NCBI RefSeq assembly: GCF_027797465.1
Contig: NZ_CP115608.1
Location: 930,001 to 994,000 of the forward strand
Source: Campylobacter sp. CN_NE2
GTDB lineage: Bacteria > Campylobacterota > Campylobacteria > Campylobacterales > Campylobacteraceae
DNA: 64,000 nt
Reading direction: 5' to 3'
Shown here one piece after another: positions 19,339 to 29,699 of this stretch. The translations under genes and the position numbers were made by a program. The notes beneath the pieces are model-generated. The model made no database searches. It was given only the letters and a program-made list of their open reading frames with translations, and was not told where the DNA came from. Each line of letters starts with the position of its first letter. The first letter of the stretch is position 1.

Positions 19339-20235
19339 TTTTCAGCCTTTTGCCGTTGATAAAATCATATGCATTTAGCGGTTTTTTGCCGACTTCTTGG
19401 ATTTTTGTGATTTCTAATTCGCCACCACACACAGCAATGACAAAACTATTTTTATTTATCGCGACGATTTTTCCAAATTCGCTCTTGCTATGAATTTTAT
19501 CGCTAAATTTAGCCACTTCCAAAAGTTTTGTGCCGTCATCTAAAAAAATGTTTGGCCAAAAATCAAAAGCCCTAAATTTACGCAAAATTTCATCAATATC
19601 GTCGCTAAATTTAATCAAACCAAACTCTTTTTTTATTTTAGAACATTTGGTTGAGAGTGCGTAAATTTGGGAAATCGGAGCTAAATTTTCATAATTTTTT
19701 AGAATTTTTACTATTAAATTTGAAGCGATTTTTGCCATTTGATCAAAAATTTCGCTCGATTTTAAATTTGCAATATCCAAAAACGAAAATCCGAGCATTT
19801 CGCCATCATCAAGCCCAGCACCCATTTTCATCGCCGTTACGCCGCTAAATTTTTCACCACACAAAATCGCACTTTGAATCGGACTTGCACCGCGGTATTT
19901 AGGCAGTATCGAAGCGTGTAAATTTATACAAGGCGCAATACCCAAAATATCACTAGGCAAAATTTGCCCGTATGCTGCAACTACGATAAAATCAGGCTTA
20001 AAAGCACAAATTTGCTCTTTTATGCCAACTTCTTTTAGCGAATTTGGCTGAAAAATAGGAATTTGCAAATTCTCATCAAGTAAAAATTGTTTCACGCTTG
20101 GTGGCGTTAAAATCTGCTTTCTGCCAACAGGTTTATCTGGCTGGGTAAAAACTGCGCAAATTTCAAATTTGGCCCCCAAAAGCCCTTTTAAAATCTGCGT
20201 CGCATAATCAGGCGTCCCCATAAAAACGATTTTCA

Positions 20236-20236
<1 letters not shown>
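19319..20236 (-). CDS. fmt: Methionyl-tRNA formyltransferase
   Basis: A 305-residue enzyme that formylates initiator methionyl-tRNA with 10-formyl-tetrahydrofolate. It has MGTPDYA near the start, then INLHASILPKYRGASPIQ with the catalytic His and the SLLPxYRG-like loop, and MGAGLDDGEM. The C-terminal OB-like domain is present. Its ATG overlaps the proB stop by one base and its end lies inside birA. Confidence 0.95.
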
Positions 20237-22046
<1,810 letters not shown>

Positions 22047-22069
22047 TTTGTTTGACCTTGAATTATTTT

Positions 22070-22100
22070 AAGAAGAAAGGTCGCCCAAATTCGGGCAACC
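22070..22100 (-). terminator. Probable attenuating terminator between rpmA and obg
   Basis: On the minus strand an 8-bp stem (GGTTGCCC / GGGCGACC, one wobble pair) with a six-base loop starts eight bases after the rpmA stop and is followed by TTTCTTCTT. It could reduce transcription from the ribosomal protein genes into obg. Confidence 0.5.
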
Positions 22101-22108
22101 ACGAAGTT

Positions 22109-22366
22109 TTAAGCCGCAGGATAAACTGAGACTTTTTTTCTGTTTTTGTCTTTGCGTTCGAATTTAACAAAGCCGTCAATCAAAGCAAAAATCGTATGAT
22201 CTACGCCCATACCGACATTATTGCCCGGATGCGTAGCAGTGCCTCTTTGGCGGATGATGATATTTCCCGCTCTAACAAACTCGCCGCCGAATTTTTTCAC
22301 ACCTAGTCGGCGTCCGATAGAATCACGGTTATTTTGGGTTGAACCTTGACCTTTTTTGTGTGCCAT
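22109..22366 (-). CDS. rpmA: 50S ribosomal protein L27
   Basis: An 85-residue L27. It starts [20 protein letters not shown], the bacterial form with no cleaved N-terminal extension, and has [13 protein letters not shown] and [13 protein letters not shown]. The N-terminal arm reaches the peptidyl transferase centre. It follows rplU by 10 bases. Confidence 0.98.
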   Translation of the reverse strand: MAHKKGQGSTQNNRDSIGRRLGVKKFGGEFVRAGNIIIRQRGTATHPGNNVGMGVDHTIFALIDGFVKFERKDKNRKKVSVYPAA

Positions 22367-22376
22367 TTTTTACTCC

Positions 22377-22685
22377 TTAGGCGTTTATGCTTACGACTTT
22401 GACGCGAGTGTATTGGCGTCTGAAACCGCGTTTTACTTTTGAGTCTTTTCTTCTGCGTTTTTTGAAGATTACGACTTTTTTGTCTTTACCTTCATTTACC
22501 ACTTCTAAGACAACTTTTGCACCCTTAACAAATGGTGCGCCTACCTTTAATTCGCCGTCGTTGATAGCCAAAACTTCGCTAACTTCGACTTTGCTTTTTG
22601 GCTCAGCAGCAAAATGATCTAGATTTAGGTAGTTACCTTCTTCTACTTTGTATTGCTTGCCGCCGTTTTTGATGATAGCATACAT
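22377..22685 (-). CDS. rplU: 50S ribosomal protein L21
   Basis: A 102-residue L21, the usual length, starting [17 protein letters not shown] and ending in [15 protein letters not shown]. The frame is open 51 bases further upstream. I chose the ATG at 22685 because AAGGAAAG lies before it and the product then matches the family. It binds 23S rRNA, and its gene order with rpmA and obg is nearly universal. Confidence 0.97.
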   Translation of the reverse strand: MYAIIKNGGKQYKVEEGNYLNLDHFAAEPKSKVEVSEVLAINDGELKVGAPFVKGAKVVLEVVNEGKDKKVVIFKKRRRKDSKVKRGFRRQYTRVKVVSINA

Positions 22686-22776
22686 CAAGCTTTCCTTTAA
22701 ATTTGGTAGTCCAAAAAGGCATTTTAAATTTACCAATTTAAAAATTTACGGAGCCGTTTTTGGTTGTAAAAGGTGG

Positions 22777-22782
22777 ATTATA
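22777..22782 (-). promoter_or_regulatory. Probable -10 box of the rplU-rpmA-obg operon
   Basis: TATAAT on the minus strand about 92 bases upstream of the rplU start, giving a leader of about 85 bases. The leader has room for a regulatory structure, but none is obvious. Confidence 0.55.
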
Positions 22783-22844
22783 CTGAAAAATTTATAAATT
22801 TAAGCTTATGTTTTGTGTATCGCAAGTTGAACCGATATTATCTA

Positions 22845-22972
22845 AATTCCCCATACTTGACGGATTAAAGCGTAAATTTGAGTAATTCCTACGCTCACTA
22901 CCGACAAAGGTAGCTTCGCTTGAAATTACTCAAATTTACGCTTTACTACGCCTATTCTGTCTTGAATATTTT
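22845..22972 (+). repeat. Intergenic structured repeat, family A copy 1
   Basis: A 128-bp element that starts AATTCCCC and ends TTGAATATTTT. A perfect 21-bp inverted repeat lies at 22867-22887 and 22924-22944. Inside it is a smaller hairpin, CTACC-GACAAA-GGTAG. The outer ends match copies 2 and 3 closely, while the arms differ. It lies between the rplU promoter and the ccp terminator. I see no open reading frame worth calling in it. Confidence 0.85.
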
Positions 22973-23001
22973 ATATAAAAAGTAGATTTTCTAAATTAAA
23001 C

Positions 23002-23035
23002 AATAAAAAAGCCTATCCGAAAAATTCGGATAGGC
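23002..23035 (-). terminator. Rho-independent terminator of the cytochrome c peroxidase gene
   Basis: An 11-bp perfect stem (GCCTATCCGAA / TTCGGATAGGC) with a three-base loop. On the minus strand it is followed by TTTTTTATTG. It lies about 30 bases after the stop codon of the peroxidase gene. Confidence 0.85.
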
Positions 23036-23065
23036 AAAAGGAGAATTTATCAAAATCAAAACTTA

Positions 23066-24115
23066 TTAGTAGTCAAGTTCTGGTTTTGGTGTAGCATCTG
23101 TTCTAGCTGGCAATACTGGGTATTTTAGAGCTGCATCAGGTAGTTTTCCGCTTAGAGCGTTGAAGAAAGTAACGATTTTGTTTGCTTCATCATCGCTGAT
23201 TTCGATACCAAGTTGAACGCTACCCATAGCTTTAACTGCATCTTTTAGTGACCAGATTGCGCCATTGTGGAAATATGGAGCTGTATCAACAATATTTCTT
23301 AGAACTGGTGCTTTAACCATACCGTTAGCATCGCCTTTGAAATCGCCAACATTAGCGAATTCGTATTTGCCTGCTACTTCGAACGGTTGCATTGTGCCAC
23401 CTAGGTTGATTCCGTTATGGCAAGTTGCACAACCTTTATCGATAAATGTTTTTAGACCTTCTTTTTCTGTTGCGCTAAGAGCGTTTGCATCGCCGTTTAG
23501 GAAATCATCATATCTTGACGGAGTTACAAGAGTTCTTTCAAAAATTCCTACTGTTGTAGCAAATAAATCAAATGTAACTTTTGTATTTTCACCATAAGCT
23601 TCTTTGAATTCTTTAACATAGCCAGGAATTGAATTTAATAGTTGTTCTACACTCTCAGGAGTTGCAGCCATTTCAGGAGCTGCTGTTGCTGGACCTGCTG
23701 CTTGTTCAGCTAGGTGAGCTGCACGACCATCCCAGAATTGTGCTGAGTTAAATACTGAGTTTAGTGTTGTAGGTGCATTTATATGGTGTGGGTTTGGAGT
23801 CCATTTGTGACCTGTTGAAGCAGGAACACCGTCAGTTCCACCGATTGCCAAGTTGTGGCAGGTATTACAGCTAATGATGCCGCTTCTTGAAATTCTTGGG
23901 TCAAAATACAATTTTTTACCAAGTTCAACTCTTTTTTCAGTTGTTGGGAATTCTTTTGCATCTGGCGCAGAAGCTTCGGCAAGTTTAGCTATTTCAGCCG
24001 GGCTTTTTGGAAGTGCTACCAAACCGCTATCTTTGGCTAATTTTGCCAAATCATCAGCTGCAAACATAGTGCTTGCAACAACTACTGAACTAAGCAATAA
24101 AAATTTCATTTTCAT
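23066..24115 (-). CDS. Di-heme cytochrome c peroxidase
   Basis: A 349-residue periplasmic peroxidase that reduces hydrogen peroxide with electrons from cytochrome c. A signal peptide (MKMKFLLLSSVVVASTMFA) precedes two heme-binding CxxCH motifs at 83-87 (CNTCH) and 229-233 (CATCH). The segments around FWDGRAAHLAEQA and APVLRNIVDTAPYFHNG match the CcpA/MacA family. The first ATG has AGGAG at good distance, so I use it. It is a single-gene unit with a strong terminator. C. jejuni has two such proteins (Cj0020c and Cj0358); which one this matches was not resolved. Confidence 0.93.
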   Translation of the reverse strand: MKMKFLLLSSVVVASTMFAADDLAKLAKDSGLVALPKSPAEIAKLAEASAPDAKEFPTTEKRVELGKKLYFDPRISRSGIISCNTCHNLAIGGTDGVPASTGHKWTPNPHHINAPTTLNSVFNSAQFWDGRAAHLAEQAAGPATAAPEMAATPESVEQLLNSIPGYVKEFKEAYGENTKVTFDLFATTVGIFERTLVTPSRYDDFLNGDANALSATEKEGLKTFIDKGCATCHNGINLGGTMQPFEVAGKYEFANVGDFKGDANGMVKAPVLRNIVDTAPYFHNGAIWSLKDAVKAMGSVQLGIEISDDEANKIVTFFNALSGKLPDAALKYPVLPARTDATPKPELDY

Positions 24116-24320
24116 TACGCTCTCCTTAAATAAATTGTAATCAAATTATAAATTTTACTAAATAAAATTTCGCTTAAAAATTTAAACAAATTGATAAATT
24201 TTATCTACAAAATTAAAATATTAAATGAGAAGAATTAACTCCTATTTTAGGCAAATTTATTTAAAAATAATTTTAAATTTGCTACCATAACGGAGTATTT
24301 TTTTGTGTAAGGAAAGTTTT

Positions 24321-24779
24321 ATGAAAAAAGTATTGTTTTTAGTCTGCATTATGGCGTTTTTTGGCGGTTGCGGTTACTCAAACTGGAATATCAATAACCA
24401 ACCTACAACTCAAAACGGTCAAAATACTCAAACTCCGGACATAGTCCAAGAACCGGTAAAACCCGAAGACACCATGCAAGATGGTCAAACTATCGGCGGA
24501 ACACAAATCGAAATCGAACAACCGCAAGATAGAGAAAATATGTTTCATATAAATACGGTTGTATCGACTTGGGGACGCCCTGATAACGCATTTATCGACG
24601 ATGATAATATTAAACATTACATCTGGAAAAACTGCAAAGATACAGGCGTTTATAGAGAGCAATGTGTCGGAGAAGATTGCAAACAAGTGCCTGTGCGAAA
24701 CTGCTGCGATAGAGATCTTATAACAGATGATGAAGGTTATGTTATCAACCTAAAAGAAGCTGTCGCAAAATGCATATAA
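24321..24779 (+). CDS. Cysteine-containing lipoprotein, function unknown
   Basis: A 152-residue secreted protein. The signal peptide ends in FFGGC, with C17 as the probable lipidated residue. A Gln/Asn/Thr-rich linker (about 20-75) follows. The C-terminal domain has WGRPDNAFIDDDNIKHYIW, which looks like a small SmpA/OmlA-type outer-membrane lipoprotein fold. It then has six clustered cysteines (CKDTGVYREQCVGEDC and NCC). The start is the ATG at 24321, after AAGGAAAG. A strong hairpin follows, so it is a single-gene unit. Confidence 0.75.
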   Translation: MKKVLFLVCIMAFFGGCGYSNWNINNQPTTQNGQNTQTPDIVQEPVKPEDTMQDGQTIGGTQIEIEQPQDRENMFHINTVVSTWGRPDNAFIDDDNIKHYIWKNCKDTGVYREQCVGEDCKQVPVRNCCDRDLITDDEGYVINLKEAVAKCI

Positions 24780-24790
24780 AAATTTAAATG

Positions 24791-24829
24791 TCTATGTGTG
24801 TAAAATCTACACACATAGATTTCTTTGTT
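24791..24829 (+). terminator. Rho-independent terminator after the lipoprotein gene
   Basis: A perfect 12-bp stem (TCTATGTGTGTA / TACACACATAGA) with a five-base loop, followed by TTTCTTTGTTTT. It begins 12 bases after the stop codon. Confidence 0.85.
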
Positions 24830-24902
24830 TTATCCAAATTTCATCAAATTTACTTTTTGTCAAAATTTATACAAAAATTTAATAAATTATAAATAAATTC
24901 GC

Positions 24903-24908
24903 TATAAT
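24903..24908 (+). promoter_or_regulatory. Probable -10 box of the NSS transporter gene
   Basis: TATAAT in GCTATAATCA, about 38 bases upstream of the transporter ATG, with an AT-rich stretch before it. Confidence 0.6.
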
Positions 24909-24940
24909 CACAAAGTTTATTTTTCAAAAAAAGGACAACA

Positions 24941-26311
24941 ATGCAAAATTCACACAAAAGTTTTACCGGTCGTTGGGCTTTTATACTAGCTTGTGTAGGC
25001 TCGGCTGTGGGCATGGCAAATGTCTGGGGCTTCCCGTATAAGCTCGGCGCAAACGGCGGCGGGGCGTTTTTGTTGATCTACATATTTTTTATCGCCCTAT
25101 TTTCGTATGTCGCACTCTCAGCCGAATACGCTATCGGCAGACGCGCAAAAACAGGAACACTAGGCTCTTATGAATATGCTTGGAATTCTCGCCGTCTTGG
25201 CATTGTCGGCAAAATTTTAGGTTGGCTTCCGCTAGCAGGATCAATGTGTATCGCTATCGGATACGCTGTCATCATCGCTTATGTGCTAAAAGCCCTTACT
25301 CAGGCGATTACCGGCTCGTTAATGAGCGTTGATACCAACACTTGGTTTGCTTCGTTTGCTTTTAGTGAGTATTCTGTAATCCCATACCACTTCATCGTAG
25401 TTGCAGGGACTTTGCTAACGCTGTTTTTTGGGGCAAAAAGTATCGAAAAAACAAACAAAATTATGATGCCGTTATTTTTTATTTTGTTTGCGATCTTAGC
25501 AGTGCGTGTGGCGACACTGGACGGTTCAGGAGCCGGATATAAATTTATGGCAAGTGCCGATTGGAGCAAACTTAGTGATTATAATGTTTGGATTACGGCT
25601 ATGGGACAGGCGTTTTTCTCGCTCTCGATTACGGGTTCAGGAATGCTAGTTTATGGTGCGTATCTATCCAAAAAAGAAGATATAGTCGATTCTGCTAAGA
25701 AAACGGCGTTTTTTGATACCATTGCAGCTCTTGTAGCAGCGTTTGTGATGATCCCTGCGCTTTTTGCTTATAATATGGATCAAGCAGCTGGTCCGGGACT
25801 GCTTTTTGTAACCTTGCCAAAAATTTTGCAAGATATGGTTGGCGGTCAAATTTTTGCCATTATTTTATTTACGGCTGTTATTTTTGGCGGAATTTCATCT
25901 TTGCAAAATATGTTTGAAGCGGTGGCTGAATCTGTGCTTCATAAATTTCCAAATTTAAAAAGAAGCTGGGTTTTAATCGCTCTTTGCGTGATTTGCTTTG
26001 GATTTGGCGTAAATATGGAAACAATCGCACCGACAGCAGAAATCGCAGCTGCAAGCAGTGCATTTACCATAAATACCACAAACTGGGGACCTTGGATGGA
26101 CTTAGTGTCGATTTATATTATCCCAATCGGTGCTGTTTTGGGTGCGATTTCATGGTTTTGGATACTCAAAAAAGATGAGTTGCTTGATGAAATCAATACA
26201 GGAAGCAAGAAAAAATACGGCAATGCGTGGTATTATATAGGTAGATTTGTTTATGTGCCGTTGGCGTTGGTTTTGTGCTTGATAGCACTAATAAATCATG
26301 TAGCGTTTTAA
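24941..26311 (+). CDS. Sodium-dependent amino-acid transporter (NSS/SLC6 family)
   Basis: A 456-residue inner-membrane symporter of the neurotransmitter:sodium symporter family (LeuT, MhsT and TnaT group). The signature of helix 1 is clear: GRWAFILACVGSAVGMANVWGFPY, with the unwound GSAVGMAN region that binds sodium and substrate. About 11 hydrophobic segments follow, in line with bacterial members that have 11 helices. The substrate is probably an amino acid but cannot be read from the sequence. AAAAGGACAACA precedes the ATG. Confidence 0.9.
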   Translation: MQNSHKSFTGRWAFILACVGSAVGMANVWGFPYKLGANGGGAFLLIYIFFIALFSYVALSAEYAIGRRAKTGTLGSYEYAWNSRRLGIVGKILGWLPLAGSMCIAIGYAVIIAYVLKALTQAITGSLMSVDTNTWFASFAFSEYSVIPYHFIVVAGTLLTLFFGAKSIEKTNKIMMPLFFILFAILAVRVATLDGSGAGYKFMASADWSKLSDYNVWITAMGQAFFSLSITGSGMLVYGAYLSKKEDIVDSAKKTAFFDTIAALVAAFVMIPALFAYNMDQAAGPGLLFVTLPKILQDMVGGQIFAIILFTAVIFGGISSLQNMFEAVAESVLHKFPNLKRSWVLIALCVICFGFGVNMETIAPTAEIAAASSAFTINTTNWGPWMDLVSIYIIPIGAVLGAISWFWILKKDELLDEINTGSKKKYGNAWYYIGRFVYVPLALVLCLIALINHVAF

Positions 26312-26324
26312 TATATTTTAGGAA

Positions 26325-26414
26325 ATTGAAATCAGCCTAGCTTTTTCGCAAGACTGGCAACGATAGACGAAGCAAGTCTTATCTTATGCCTGTCTTGCGA
26401 AAAATCGTCGGCAT
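26325..26414 (+). repeat. Intergenic structured repeat, family B copy 1
   Basis: It starts ATTGAAATCAGCCTAGCTTT and ends AAAAATCGTCGGCAT; both ends recur at 36434-36540 on the other strand. Near-perfect 13-bp arms (CGCAAGACTGGCA / TGCCTGTCTTGCG) enclose an inner hairpin, GATAGAC / GTCTTATC. Its arms differ from copy 2. It lies just after the NSS transporter gene. Confidence 0.75.
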
Positions 26415-26438
26415 TTGTTATTCTAAGCCTTCCATTTT

Positions 26439-26504
26439 TTTGCAGAAAAAACGAAGCAATCGCCAGTGGTTAAATTTAGAATTTGGTTGTTTTTATTCTG
26501 CAAA
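26439..26504. repeat. Further inverted repeat beside family B copy 1
   Basis: TTTGCAGAA at 26439 pairs with TTCTGCAAA at 26496. Between them lies AAATTTAGAATT, a segment also found just outside family B copy 2. It may be the distal part of a longer B element that is deleted in copy 2. Confidence 0.4.
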
Positions 26505-26521
26505 TTTGCAAATTCTAATTT

Positions 26522-26549
26522 AAAAAAATCCTGCTAAAAAGCAGGATTT
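26522..26549 (-). terminator. Rho-independent terminator after the trpA-linked gene
   Basis: A 9-bp stem (AAATCCTGC / GCAGGATTT) with a six-base loop, followed on the minus strand by a run of T. It overlaps the stop codon of the gene at 26548-27477 and should end the trpBA transcript. Confidence 0.8.
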
Positions 26550-27477
26550 ATGAAATCATATTTGAGTTTTTAAGCACGACTAAATGAGTATTTTCGCCGT
26601 GTTTTAGCACTACGGCAAGTTTATTGGTATCTATTTTTTTGGTTAAAACGACTTTTATTTCATCGCCAAAATTTTCGCTATCGTCGCTTTCTTCTTCTAA
26701 AATTTTTGAAATTTTGCTTGATTTATTGTTATTTTCTTCAAATTTTTCTTGCGGTTTTTCAGAAATAAATTCAGGCTCGTCATCGTTTAAATTTGGTTCT
26801 TCTTTATACTCAAATTCGCTAAATTCGGCTTCTTTTTTCTCGAAATTTAAGTCATCAAAAATTTCAAATTTCTCATTTGATTTAAACGCAACACTTTCGT
26901 CTTTGACCTCATCAAATTTAGCCATAGTTGCGTTATTATCGATATTTTCAAATGCGTCCCAAGTATCATCAACGCTTTTTTTAGGTTTTTTTCGTGCGAA
27001 TTTTTTTGTCAAAAAATAGACCAAAACAAGCAAAACCAAAACGCAAAGTATCATTATAAACGGCGTAAAATTCGTCTTTTCTTTTTCGCCATTTTCATTT
27101 TGAGTCAGCGAAATCGGCTTTTGGTTTGGATCGCTCACACGCAAAGTAAGCGAAAGTTTATCTTTTTGCACAGCTTCGATATTTAGTTTAGCGCCGTTTA
27201 TAAAGATAACATGCGTGGCATTTGGGTGCGGAACGATTTCAAATTCGCTTAAAATTGGCGAATTTATAGAAATTGTAGATTTTTCTTCGCTTGTTACACC
27301 CTTTAAAACGATAACCAAATTCTCGCCTTCGCGCCTTGTAATATCAGGCTTATAAGCACTATCGAAAGACAAAACTATATCGATATTGTCTTGCTTATCG
27401 AAAAATTCATAATTCATAAGGCTAACGCCAAAGCTAAAACTCGCAAACGCTAAAACTGCAAAAATAATCTTTTTCAT
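26548..27477 (-). CDS. Membrane protein with exported N-terminal domain and acidic cytoplasmic tail
   Basis: About 309 residues. A signal peptide (MKKIIFAVLAFASFSFG) precedes a beta-rich exported domain (about 20-115) that resembles small AMIN-like domains. Next come one membrane helix (about 140-160, MILCVLVLLVLVYFL), a basic KKFARKKPKK patch and a long Asp/Glu/Phe-rich cytoplasmic region. I chose the ATG at 27477; a GTG 12 bases earlier overlaps the trpA stop and is an equal alternative. C. jejuni also carries a hypothetical gene beside trpA. Function unknown. Confidence 0.75.
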   Translation of the reverse strand: MKKIIFAVLAFASFSFGVSLMNYEFFDKQDNIDIVLSFDSAYKPDITRREGENLVIVLKGVTSEEKSTISINSPILSEFEIVPHPNATHVIFINGAKLNIEAVQKDKLSLTLRVSDPNQKPISLTQNENGEKEKTNFTPFIMILCVLVLLVLVYFLTKKFARKKPKKSVDDTWDAFENIDNNATMAKFDEVKDESVAFKSNEKFEIFDDLNFEKKEAEFSEFEYKEEPNLNDDEPEFISEKPQEKFEENNNKSSKISKILEEESDDSENFGDEIKVVLTKKIDTNKLAVVLKHGENTHLVVLKNSNMIS

Positions 27478-27485
27478 AAATTTAC

Positions 27486-28235
27486 TCACTCTGCAAAAAG
27501 TTTGTCAATTTCGCCAATAAGCTCTTTGCCGTTAAATTTAGAACAAAGCTCGACTATGCTCGTGCCGATTATCGCGCCGTCTGCGTAAGATTTGGCAAGG
27601 CGAACATCTTCGTTTGTGCGAATTCCAAAACCAAGAGCTATCGGCAAATCGCTCATCTTATGCAGATCTCCGACCATATTTTTATTTCGCTCTAACGGGC
27701 TTTGCTTTGTGCCTGTAACGCCAAGAGCGCCGATAGCGTAGATAAAACCGGATGAGCGAGTTAGCAAGCGTGGCGCTCTGTGTTCGCTAGTAATGCTAAT
27801 AAGCGGTATCAAAGCAATGCCATTTTTTTGGCAAAGATTAAAAATTTCTTCGTTTTCTTCGTAAGGCAAATCAGGTATGATTAAGCCTGAAATCCCCACT
27901 TCCTTGCTTTTTGCGACAAATTTTTCAACGCCGTAAGCAAAGATTAGATTATAATAAACCAAAAAAACAAGTGCTTTATCTGTTTTTACAGCACCCAAAA
28001 TATCAAACACCGTATCGGTCGTAACACCGCTATGCACGGCTTTAAAACTAGCTTCTGATATAGTTTTGCCGTCAGCTATCGGGTCAGAATATGGAATTCC
28101 GACTTCCAAAATATCAAGTTTGCTATCATTTAAATTTGAAATCAGCTCTTTTGTATGCTCTACACTTGGGAAACCTGCGACTATGTAGCCGATGTTTGCC
28201 TTTTTATTATCAAATGCTTTTTTTATCTTATCCAT
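27486..28235 (-). CDS. trpA: Tryptophan synthase alpha chain
   Basis: The 249-residue alpha subunit, which cleaves indole-3-glycerol phosphate to indole. The catalytic acids E44 (LEVGIPYS) and D55 (DPIADG) are 11 residues apart, as in E. coli (49 and 60). The phosphate-binding [10 protein letters not shown] and GFGIRT segments are present. It overlaps trpB by eight bases. Confidence 0.97.
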   Translation of the reverse strand: MDKIKKAFDNKKANIGYIVAGFPSVEHTKELISNLNDSKLDILEVGIPYSDPIADGKTISEASFKAVHSGVTTDTVFDILGAVKTDKALVFLVYYNLIFAYGVEKFVAKSKEVGISGLIIPDLPYEENEEIFNLCQKNGIALIPLISITSEHRAPRLLTRSSGFIYAIGALGVTGTKQSPLERNKNMVGDLHKMSDLPIALGFGIRTNEDVRLAKSYADGAIIGTSIVELCSKFNGKELIGEIDKLFAE

Positions 28236-29409
28236 AAATCGTTCCTTTTTTGTAGTTCATAACGGTGTTCATATCTTTATCGCCCCTACCGCTTACATTT
28301 ACTACGATTGTTTTTCGCTCATTTAGGCTAGGACATAGTTTTTCCAAATACGCCAAAGCGTGAGAGCTCTCAATTGCTGGTATTATCCCTTCTAGGCGAG
28401 ATAAAAGTTTTAACGCATTTACGCACTCATCGTCCGTTACGGCAGCATACTGCGCTCTTTTAATATCAAGCAAATGAGCGTGTTCCGGACCAACGCCCGG
28501 ATAATCAAGCCCTGCTGAAATACTATGAACCGGATCTATCCGTCCGTAAATATCTTGCAAAACGATAGTTTTCATGCCGTGAATTATGCCGGGGCTTCCT
28601 TTTGTCATGGTCGCAGCGTGATACGGTGTATCTATGCCAAGTCCTGCTGCTTCAACGCCGATCAAATTTACGCTTTCATCGTCTAAAAATCCGCTAAAAA
28701 TGCCGATTGCGTTACTGCCGCCACCCACACAGGCGATGACGAAATCAGCCTTAACGCCTTTTTCTTTGAGTTGTGCTTTGGCTTCTGTGCCGATTACGCT
28801 TTGGAAATCTTTTACCATTTTTGGATACGGGTGCGGACCGACAGCAGAACCGATGACATAAAATACCTCTTCAATCTCATTTACCCACGCTTGGATTGCC
28901 GCTGTTGTGGCTTCTTTTAGCGTTTTTAAGCCGTCACTAATGGTAACTAAATTTGCACCCAAAAGTCGCATACGAAAGGCATTTAGCTGTTGTCTAGCGG
29001 CGTCGCATTCGCCCATATAAATGCTACATTCTAACCCCAAAAGTGCCGCCGCTGTGGCAGTGGCTACGCCGTGCTGACCTGCTCCCGTTTCGGCAATGAC
29101 CTTCTTTTTACCCATTTTTTTTGCTAGTAGCGCCTGAGCTAGGGCATTGTTGATTTTATGTGCACCGGTGTGATTTAAATCTTCGCGTTTTAAGTAAATG
29201 TCGTGTCCGTAGTGTTCGCTTAGGCGTTTTGCGTAGTAAAGTGGGCTCGGGCGACCTGCGTATTCACGCAAAAGATAGTCAAGCTCATCTCTAAATTCTT
29301 TTGTCATCGCAATGGTGTTGTAAGCTTCTTCAAGCTCTTCGAGTGCAAACATCGCAGTTTCAGGGACAAACTGACCGCCAAATTTGCCAAAATATGCTTT
29401 TGTATTCAT
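28228..29409 (-). CDS. trpB: Tryptophan synthase beta chain
   Basis: The 393-residue PLP enzyme that condenses indole with serine. The PLP lysine K85 is in [11 protein letters not shown], with [11 protein letters not shown] and the phosphate-binding GGGSNAIG beyond it. It is a classical TrpB1 by length and by pairing with trpA. It is separated from trpF by about 1.4 kb of repeat and accessory ORFs and has its own TATAAT, so trpBA is likely transcribed separately. Confidence 0.97.
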   Translation of the reverse strand: MNTKAYFGKFGGQFVPETAMFALEELEEAYNTIAMTKEFRDELDYLLREYAGRPSPLYYAKRLSEHYGHDIYLKREDLNHTGAHKINNALAQALLAKKMGKKKVIAETGAGQHGVATATAAALLGLECSIYMGECDAARQQLNAFRMRLLGANLVTISDGLKTLKEATTAAIQAWVNEIEEVFYVIGSAVGPHPYPKMVKDFQSVIGTEAKAQLKEKGVKADFVIACVGGGSNAIGIFSGFLDDESVNLIGVEAAGLGIDTPYHAATMTKGSPGIIHGMKTIVLQDIYGRIDPVHSISAGLDYPGVGPEHAHLLDIKRAQYAAVTDDECVNALKLLSRLEGIIPAIESSHALAYLEKLCPSLNERKTIVVNVSGRGDKDMNTVMNYKKGTIYG

Positions 29410-29436
29410 TTTTTGCCTTAAAATAAAAATTTGCCG

Positions 29437-29442
29437 ATTATA
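29437..29442 (-). promoter_or_regulatory. Probable -10 box of trpBA
   Basis: TATAAT on the minus strand, about 28 bases before the trpB ATG, giving a leader of about 20 bases. It would keep trpBA expressed despite the insertion between trpF and trpB. Confidence 0.6.
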
Positions 29443-29586
29443 TCTAAAATAGCGTTAAAAGTTGCTTTGAAATTTACACCTTGTTTCGTGTGATAGCGAA
29501 ATTTACAAATTTACAAACTTTGTGAATTTAAACTTTTTTGCTTTGTAAAATGCTGTTTATAAAAATTCACAAATTTTTACTTGAAT

Positions 29587-29658
29587 TTATGAATTTAAGT
29601 TTTTAAAATCTGCTTCTGCCTTGTCTAGTTCTGCTTTCGCAATACTTTCTCTACTCAT
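29587..29658 (-). CDS. Micro-ORF of 23 codons, function unknown
   Basis: The ATG at 29658 has a strong AAAGGAGCT ribosome site at ideal distance. The peptide begins MSRESIAKAELDKAEADF and ends KNLNS, a charged Ala/Lys/Glu helix. It follows the 270-residue accessory ORF by about 40 bases. Its start resembles the beginning of that ORF (AKAEL against EKAEQ, with AAAGCAGAAC shared at the DNA level), so it may be the remnant of a second related gene. It could also be a real micropeptide. Confidence 0.4.
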   Translation of the reverse strand: MSRESIAKAELDKAEADFKNLNS

Positions 29659-29699
29659 TTGAGCTCCTTTAATTAAAATGTTTATCAAAAATTTGATAG

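Noticed and set aside
20088-20096. TGTTTCACG inside fmt, a possible parS half-site near parAB
   Set aside because: Only one half of the palindrome is present and the other half does not match. It is part of a conserved coding stretch, so it is probably chance.
22845-22972. Family A repeat as a simple rho-independent terminator
   Set aside because: The arms are long and the loop is itself structured, with no T-run following, and the ends are conserved beyond the stem. Conventional terminators lie next to it for the neighbouring genes.
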